Source: Actinomadura litoris
Lineage (GTDB): Bacteria > Actinomycetota > Actinomycetes > Streptosporangiales > Streptosporangiaceae
Reading direction: 5' to 3'
NCBI RefSeq assembly: GCF_009733595.1
Contig: NZ_WOFH01000001.1
Span: 186,001-250,000, forward strand
DNA: 64,000 nucleotides
A program made the translations under genes and the position numbers. Below the pieces are notes generated by a model. It was not told the origin of the DNA and made no database searches. It saw only the letters and a list, made by a program, of their open reading frames with translations. Below are positions 59,344 through 64,000 of this stretch, in pieces; position 1 is the stretch's first letter; each line of letters starts with the position of its first letter.

Positions 59344-59995
59344 CCAGCCGATGATCCGCACCGGTTTCCGGCTCATCCTGGAGACCGAGCCGGACATCGA
59401 GGTGGTCGGCGAGTCCGCGGACGGCATGGCCGCCGTGCGCGACACCGCCGAACTGCGGCCCGACATCGTCCTCATGGACATCCGCATGCCGAGGCTGGAC
59501 GGGGTGGAGGCCACCCGGCTCATCGCGCGCTCCGGCCCCGAGAGCAAGGTCATCATCCTGACCACCTTCGACCTCGACGCCCACGTGCTGGACGCGCTGC
59601 GCGCCGGGGCCAGCGGCTTCCTGGTGAAGGACGGCCCGGCCGACTCCCTCGTCGCGGCGATCAGGACCGTCGCGACCGGCGAGGCCATCCTCGCCCCGCG
59701 CGTGACCCGCAGGCTGCTGGACCGCTTCGCCCGCATCCCCGAGCAGGAGCAGCGGGTGCAGGAGGCGGCGGCGCCTCCGGCCCTGGACGCGCTCACCGCC
59801 CGCGAGCTGGACGTGCTGCGCGCGATGGCGAGCGGCCTGTCCAACGCCGAGATCGCCGAGCACCTCACGGTCAGCGAGGCGACGATCAAGACGCACATCG
59901 CGAACATCTTCGAGAAGTTCCAGCTCCGCAGCCGCGTCCAGGCGGTGATCCTCGCCTACGACACCGGGCTCGTCGCCCCGCGCGCGGCCCCCTGA
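59312..59995 (+). CDS. NarL/FixJ-type response regulator
   Basis: This 227-residue response regulator has receiver acidic pocket VDDQ, phosphoacceptor Asp56 (DIVLMDIRMP), conserved Thr (ILTTFD) and Lys (LVKD), and a LuxR-type DNA-binding domain LTARELDVLRAMASGLSNAEIAEHLTVSEATIKTHIANIFEKF. The start ATG lies inside the kinase gene with GAAGGA upstream. Its 3' end overlaps the convergent ltrA-like gene by 40 nt. Confidence 0.93.
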   Translation: MPPIRVLLVDDQPMIRTGFRLILETEPDIEVVGESADGMAAVRDTAELRPDIVLMDIRMPRLDGVEATRLIARSGPESKVIILTTFDLDAHVLDALRAGASGFLVKDGPADSLVAAIRTVATGEAILAPRVTRRLLDRFARIPEQEQRVQEAAAPPALDALTARELDVLRAMASGLSNAEIAEHLTVSEATIKTHIANIFEKFQLRSRVQAVILAYDTGLVAPRAAP

Positions 59996-61167
59996 CCGCC
60001 CGTCCGGCGGCGCAGCACGGCGATGTTGGCGGCGAGCGTCAGCGCGACCGCGAGGCCCATGCCGAGCACGGCGCCGCCGAGCCCGAGCACCGGCGGGCTG
60101 AAGCCGAGGGCGAGCACGGCCAGCGCGCCGCCCGCGACCAGCGGCCCGTGCCCGACGGCGCCGGTGCCGGTCAGCCGGTGCAGCAGGCCGAGGACGGCCA
60201 GCACCACCACGACCGGGACGGCGACCGCCAGGCCCGCCCCCCGCTCGGTGAGGTGCGCGTGGTGCTCGGTGGTCTCCAGCGCCGCCTCCAGCCCGGCGCC
60301 GAGCGCGGCCAGCGACGCGAACACGAAGTAGTGCCCGTAACCCCAGGTCAGCGCCGTCCGCAGCGTGGTGAGCCCGCCGTCGGCGCCGGTGAAGTAGATC
60401 CACCAGAGCGCGAACACCAGCAGCAGCCCGCCGATCGCGATCAGCAGCACGGGCGCCGACAGCCCGCGGTCGGTCACCGCCGCGCGCACGGCCGACTGCG
60501 TGCCGAGGATGACCTCGCCCAGCACGATGATCGTGAACAGCCCGTAGCGTTCGGCGATGTGGCCGGGATGCCAGTTGGTGGGGTTGCCCCGGGCCTCCGC
60601 CCACGCCGGGACGGCCAGCTCGGCGGCCACCAGCGCGACGAAGGTGACCGGCTCCCACACGCCCGCGGCCCAGAGCCGGGCGATCCACCCGGCCTGGACC
60701 ACGGCGACGCCCGCCGCGTACCGGAACGCGCCCGGACGTCCGGCGGGATGCTCGGCGGCCGCGCGCAGCCACTGCGCGATCAGCGCGACCCGCATGATGA
60801 CGTATCCGGCCACGACGAGCGCGAAGTCGCCGTCGAACGCGTCCTCCACCCCGGACGCGAGCACCAGCACCCCGCCCATCTGGACGAGCGTCAGCAGCCG
60901 GTAGAGCACGTCGTCGGTGTCGTAGGCGGACGCGAACCACGTGAAGTTCATCCACGCCCACCAGATCGCGAAGAACACCGCCGCGTACCCCGCCAGCCCC
61001 GGACCGAGGTCGTCCTCGGCCAGGGCGTGGTGGAGCTGGGACGCCGCCTGCGAGACGGCGACCACGAACGTCAGGTCGAACAGCAGCTCCAGCGGCGTCG
61101 AGACCCGGTGCTCCTCGCCCGGGTCGCGCCCGCCCATCACCCGCCGCAGCGGCCCGCCGATGCTCAT
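59956..61167 (-). CDS. LtrA-like membrane protein
   Basis: This 403-residue protein has about 10-11 membrane helices and the low-temperature-requirement A signature: STPLELLFDLTFVVAVSQAASQLHH at the N terminus, WWAWMNFTWFASAYDTDD and RYGLFTIIVLGEVILG. The family is widespread in actinomycetes; the biochemical role is unknown. It converges on, and overlaps, the response-regulator gene. AGGGGAGCGGG precedes the ATG. Confidence 0.85.
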   Translation of the reverse strand: MSIGGPLRRVMGGRDPGEEHRVSTPLELLFDLTFVVAVSQAASQLHHALAEDDLGPGLAGYAAVFFAIWWAWMNFTWFASAYDTDDVLYRLLTLVQMGGVLVLASGVEDAFDGDFALVVAGYVIMRVALIAQWLRAAAEHPAGRPGAFRYAAGVAVVQAGWIARLWAAGVWEPVTFVALVAAELAVPAWAEARGNPTNWHPGHIAERYGLFTIIVLGEVILGTQSAVRAAVTDRGLSAPVLLIAIGGLLLVFALWWIYFTGADGGLTTLRTALTWGYGHYFVFASLAALGAGLEAALETTEHHAHLTERGAGLAVAVPVVVVLAVLGLLHRLTGTGAVGHGPLVAGGALAVLALGFSPPVLGLGGAVLGMGLAVALTLAANIAVLRRRTGGQGAARGATSPVS

Positions 61168-61237
61168 CCCGCTCCCCTGGACGCCCGCCGTGATCCCTGC
61201 CCACGGACGGTACAGGGTCGGGGAGAGGCCGAGGTCG

Positions 61238-61670
61238 GCTCGGCTGGCGCGTCGGCATGATCGTGACCTGCTGGAGGTTGGCGCGCGGCGGGAGCGCGGC
61301 GATGAACCCGACGGTCTCGGCGACGTCGCGCGGCGTGAGCCACTCGATGTCCTCCTTGGAGCCCTCCAGCCACGCGCGGGCGCCCTCGTCGGTGACGTGG
61401 CCCTGCGACTCGGTCCCGACGATGCCGGGCTCCAGCGCCGACACCCGCACGTCCTGCGCGCCCAGCTCGACCCGCAGATGCCGCGAGAGGTGCGAGACGT
61501 TGGCCTTCGTCGCGGAGTACACGGCGAAGTTCGGGAAGATGTCGCTCGCCGCGATCGACGAGGTGTTGATCAGGTCGGCGGTGCCGTACGCGGCGGCGGC
61601 CTCGACGAGCTGCGGGGTGAACGCGCCGATCACGTTCATCAGCCCGGTGAGCACCTCCTCGACCTGCTGG
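61238..61670 (-). pseudogene. Truncated SDR (N-terminal half lost)
   Basis: The conserved C-terminal half of a short-chain dehydrogenase is readable: TGLMNVIGAFTPQLVEAAAAYG, the catalytic Tyr and Lys in NFAVYSATKANVSHL, VSALEPGIVGTESQGHV and the family ending VAETVGFIAALPPRANLQQVTIMP. Nothing of the first 100 residues (TGxxxGIG, NNAG) remains upstream; the minus-strand frame instead runs into antisense of the XRE remnant. The 3' end also lacks its stop. It is non-functional as a dehydrogenase. Confidence 0.75.
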
Positions 61671-61679
61671 CGCGCCCGA

Positions 61680-61975
61680 CGCCCGCCCGGCGGCTCGCCG
61701 ACCTCGTGGGCGAGCTGATGCTGCGGTGCCCCGAGTTCTCCGACTGGTGGGGCGACCACCGCGTGCTCCGGCGCACGCACGGCGGCAAGGGCTACCGCCA
61801 TCCCCTCGTCGGCGAGCTGCACTTCTCCTACGAGTCGCTCCAGCCTCCCGGCGACCCCGACCAGACGCTGTGCGTCTACAACGTCGAGCCGGGCTCCCCG
61901 ACCGCCGAGGCGCTGGCGCTGCTGAGCAGTTGGACCGCTCCGGACGACCGTCCGGTAAGTGGTGAGATCGGGTGA
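61680..61975 (+). pseudogene. Truncated XRE/MmyB regulator (C-terminal remnant)
   Basis: This is the C-terminal part of an XRE/MmyB regulator: LADLVGELMLRCPEFSDWWGDHRV, HPLVGELHFSYESLQPPGDPDQTLCVY and EPGSPTAEALALLSSW, then the stop. It corresponds to about the last 90 residues of proteins like the one at 15722. The HTH and first 190 residues are gone. It abuts the SDR remnant on the opposite strand at 61670-61680, so both genes were cut by the same event. Confidence 0.75.
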
Positions 61976-62071
61976 TATTCCGAGGCGATCAGGGCGCTGG
62001 CCTGGGGGAATTCATCCGCTGATCACCACCCGGACACCGAGATGTCGGGCGGGTGCGGGGAGATAGCCCAC

Positions 62072-63664
62072 GTGCCCGTGGGCTTGACCGACACCGCGTC
62101 CCGGCGCGCCGACCCGCCGGACTCGCCGGCCCGCCGCTGGACGGACTCACCCTGGCTCGTGCCGGGGCTCCTCGGGCTGGCCTGGCTCGCGGTCCTGATC
62201 CTCAACCTGCGCACGCCCGTGCCGTCCGACCAGCTCAACTACATGCTGGCGGCGGACCGCTTCCCGCACCGGGTCGAGGCCACCACCGAGATGCACCAGG
62301 TGACGCGGTTCGGGCTGATCGTCCCGGTGCGGCTGGCGATCATGGTGTTCGGGTACTCGCAGGCCGCGTACGCGACGGTGCCGATCCTCGCGACGCTGAC
62401 GCTGCTGCTCGGCACCTACGCGCTCGGCACGCTGCTGTTCGCGCGCCCGGCCGGGGTCGCGGCCGCCCTGATCGTCGTCGCGGCCACGCCGGTCGCCATC
62501 GACTCCACCGACCTGCTGCCGGACGTGTTCGCGGCCGGGCTGTTCGTGTGCGCGCTGGCGCTCGCGGTGTGGCTGCGGCGGCGCCCGGACGCGCCTGGCC
62601 CGGGGGCGCTGCTGGCCGTGGGGGCGCTGCTCGGCTGGTCCTACCTGGCCCGCGAGTTCGTCGTGTTCATGTGGCCGGTCGTCGTGGCCGTGCTGTTCCG
62701 CCGGACGCGCTGGACCGGCCTGCTGTGGGTCGCGGCCCCCGTCGCCCTCATCGGGCTCGCCGAGCTCGCGCTGTGCTGGCGGCTCTACGGCGACCCGTTC
62801 GCGCGGGCGCAGGCGATCCTCGGGCACGGGCAGCGGCCGTCCACGCCGAGCGTCGCCGCGTCCTACCGCGACAAGTCCCGGATGACGTACGTGCTGCGGC
62901 TGCCCCACACGCTGCGCGCCTACCCGGAGGGGCGCGTCCTGAAGATCCTGATCGGCCTGACCCTGCTGGGCGGGCTGCTGCGGATGCGGCGGATCCTCGT
63001 GCTCGTGGCGGCCTGCGCGTCGCTGTGGCTGCCGCTCACGCTGCTCGGCGGCGTCCTCGACCCGAGCGCGCCCAAGCTGCGGCTGCAACTGATCCGGTAC
63101 TGGTTCCCCGTCTTCCCGGCGTTCGTCCTCGGCGGCGTCGGCCTGGTCTGGATCGCGGCGGCCGCCCTGGCCGGACGGATCCCCCGGCGCGGACGGGCGC
63201 GGGTGGCGGCGGCGGCCGCGCTGCCCGCCGCCGCGGTCCTCGCCGTCGCCGCGGTCAGCGTCGGCCCCGCCACGCACTCGTGGTGGGCGGGGCCCGCGAC
63301 CAGGGCGGGCGGCGGGACGCAACTGGAGTCCCTGCGGTCCTGGATGCGCGACAACGACCAGGGGCCCGACACGCGCGTGTGGACCGACAAGCACACGAGG
63401 CGGGTGCTCAAGGTCTACCAGGACGGCGCCTTCGGCGGGCAGGCGTGGCCGGGACGGATCCGGACCGTGCCGCCGGACGGCGAGCGGCCCCGCCCGGGGG
63501 ACCTGCTCGTGGTGTTCGACGCCGAGACCGGGCGGGTGTGCGCGCTCTGCCGGGTGTCGGCCCAGACCATGCTGCGCAATCCGGTCTGGGCCGGGCCCGG
63601 TTGGCGGCAGGTCTACGGGACCGACGACCGCGTGGTCCGCGTCTACCGGCTCGCCCCCGGCTAG
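62072..63664 (+). CDS. GT-C type membrane glycosyltransferase
   Basis: This protein of about 530 residues has 9-11 membrane helices and a C-terminal soluble part. The first loop carries TPVPSDQLNYMLAADRFPHRVEATTEMHQ, where an acidic residue (SDQ) follows helix 1 as in the polyprenyl-phosphate-sugar dependent GT39/ArnT family. It likely moves a sugar from a lipid carrier to an exported acceptor. GTG 62072 has GGGGAG upstream; ATG 62042 is in frame without one. A CALC pair lies near the C terminus. Confidence 0.75.
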   Translation: MPVGLTDTASRRADPPDSPARRWTDSPWLVPGLLGLAWLAVLILNLRTPVPSDQLNYMLAADRFPHRVEATTEMHQVTRFGLIVPVRLAIMVFGYSQAAYATVPILATLTLLLGTYALGTLLFARPAGVAAALIVVAATPVAIDSTDLLPDVFAAGLFVCALALAVWLRRRPDAPGPGALLAVGALLGWSYLAREFVVFMWPVVVAVLFRRTRWTGLLWVAAPVALIGLAELALCWRLYGDPFARAQAILGHGQRPSTPSVAASYRDKSRMTYVLRLPHTLRAYPEGRVLKILIGLTLLGGLLRMRRILVLVAACASLWLPLTLLGGVLDPSAPKLRLQLIRYWFPVFPAFVLGGVGLVWIAAAALAGRIPRRGRARVAAAAALPAAAVLAVAAVSVGPATHSWWAGPATRAGGGTQLESLRSWMRDNDQGPDTRVWTDKHTRRVLKVYQDGAFGGQAWPGRIRTVPPDGERPRPGDLLVVFDAETGRVCALCRVSAQTMLRNPVWAGPGWRQVYGTDDRVVRVYRLAPG

Positions 63665-63671
63665 GGGCGGA

Positions 63672-63911
63672 TCAGAGCGTGTCGGCCGAGCCGAGCGAGT
63701 CGGCGGCGCCGAGCCGCTCGCGGGCCATGCGCTCGACGAGGATCGGGACGAAGTCGCGGATGGGTCTGTCGTCGAAGCGGTGGAGGACGGCGCTCACCGT
63801 CTCGGTGACCTGACCGTCGCTGTAGGTGTCGCCGAACGACCGCCGCAGGCGGTCGGTCACCTCCTTCAAGGCCAGTGCCTCACGTACCGCCGGATCGCCC
63901 TGCGTGGACAA
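63672..63911 (-). CDS. Small DUF3562-like three-helix protein
   Basis: This 79-residue protein has the pattern VTDRLRRSFG, TVSAVLHRFDDRPIRDFVPILVERMARERL, which fits the three-helix DUF3562 family of actinomycetes (often fused to, or next to, STAS/regulatory domains). The function is unknown. The acidic tail SLGSADTL is short. It converges on the glycosyltransferase gene. The last 89 nt of the window (63912-64000) show no gene. Confidence 0.7.
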   Translation of the reverse strand: MSTQGDPAVREALALKEVTDRLRRSFGDTYSDGQVTETVSAVLHRFDDRPIRDFVPILVERMARERLGAADSLGSADTL

Positions 63912-64000
63912 CGCCTGCCCCCTTGGGTTAGCGATTCATATCCCTGCCCTTTACGGTGACGTAATTATGACCCACGAACAAGGGTCGTACACGGAACCTG

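Noticed and set aside
59039..61822. A 927-codon minus-strand open frame
   Set aside because: Only the short SDR-like part is meaningful. The rest is antisense or out of frame of ltrA, the response regulator and the kinase.

Overview
The window is very GC-rich, coding-dense DNA with GTG/TTG starts and many ATGA/GTGA stop-start overlaps. It also has twin-arginine and lipobox exports, MmyB-type XRE regulators and a type II polyketide cluster. This points to a filamentous actinomycete; an Actinomadura/Streptosporangiales-like host is my inference and is not proven here. No rRNA, tRNA, CRISPR array or transposase was recognised.

Region 1 (1-27.9 kb) is an aromatic polyketide cluster that runs in from the left edge. 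It holds the 3' end of the chain-length factor, ACP, ketoreductase, didomain aromatase/cyclase, a flavin hydroxylase and a flavin-dependent halogenase-like protein. Two paralogous hemerythrin-like proteins, a cation/proton antiporter, a MarR/MFS pair, a cupin, a flavin reductase and a TAT-exported FAD oxidase follow. Next come a deazaflavin-type reductase, an acyl-CoA carboxylase alpha subunit (malonyl-CoA supply), XRE and MarR regulators, a second flavin hydroxylase, two lipoproteins, two aldo-keto reductases and a second MFS pump. It ends with AfsA, a HAD phosphatase and KSIII, which together look like a butyrolactone-type signal cassette and/or a starter-unit module.

Region 2 (28.2-44.8 kb) is a co-directional organosulfur scavenging operon. 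A 16-codon cysteine-ended leader peptide precedes a sulfonate ABC transporter. Within the transporter genes are two copies of an AprA/AprB-like flavoprotein plus 2x[4Fe-4S] ferredoxin pair. Then come SfnG, two DszC/SfnB-like acyl-CoA-dehydrogenase-fold monooxygenases, SsuD, a flavin reductase, a GNAT, an SsuE-like reductase and three more luciferase-like monooxygenases.

Region 3 (44.9-52.1 kb) is the most unusual. A minus-strand operon encodes a 9-cysteine protein, an MNIO (DUF692) enzyme, its DUF2063 partner, a VioB-type ferritin-like protein and a bicovalent FAD oxidase. It is bracketed by two secreted trypsin-fold proteins whose whole catalytic triad is gone and which share one promoter architecture.

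Region 4 (52.1-64 kb) holds a MurG-like/small ORF/MurF-like operon, a large ATP-binding LuxR regulator diverging from a NarL-type two-component system, and an LtrA-like membrane protein. A deletion scar then joins two broken, formerly divergent genes (SDR and XRE). A GT-C type membrane glycosyltransferase and a small DUF3562-like protein complete the window.
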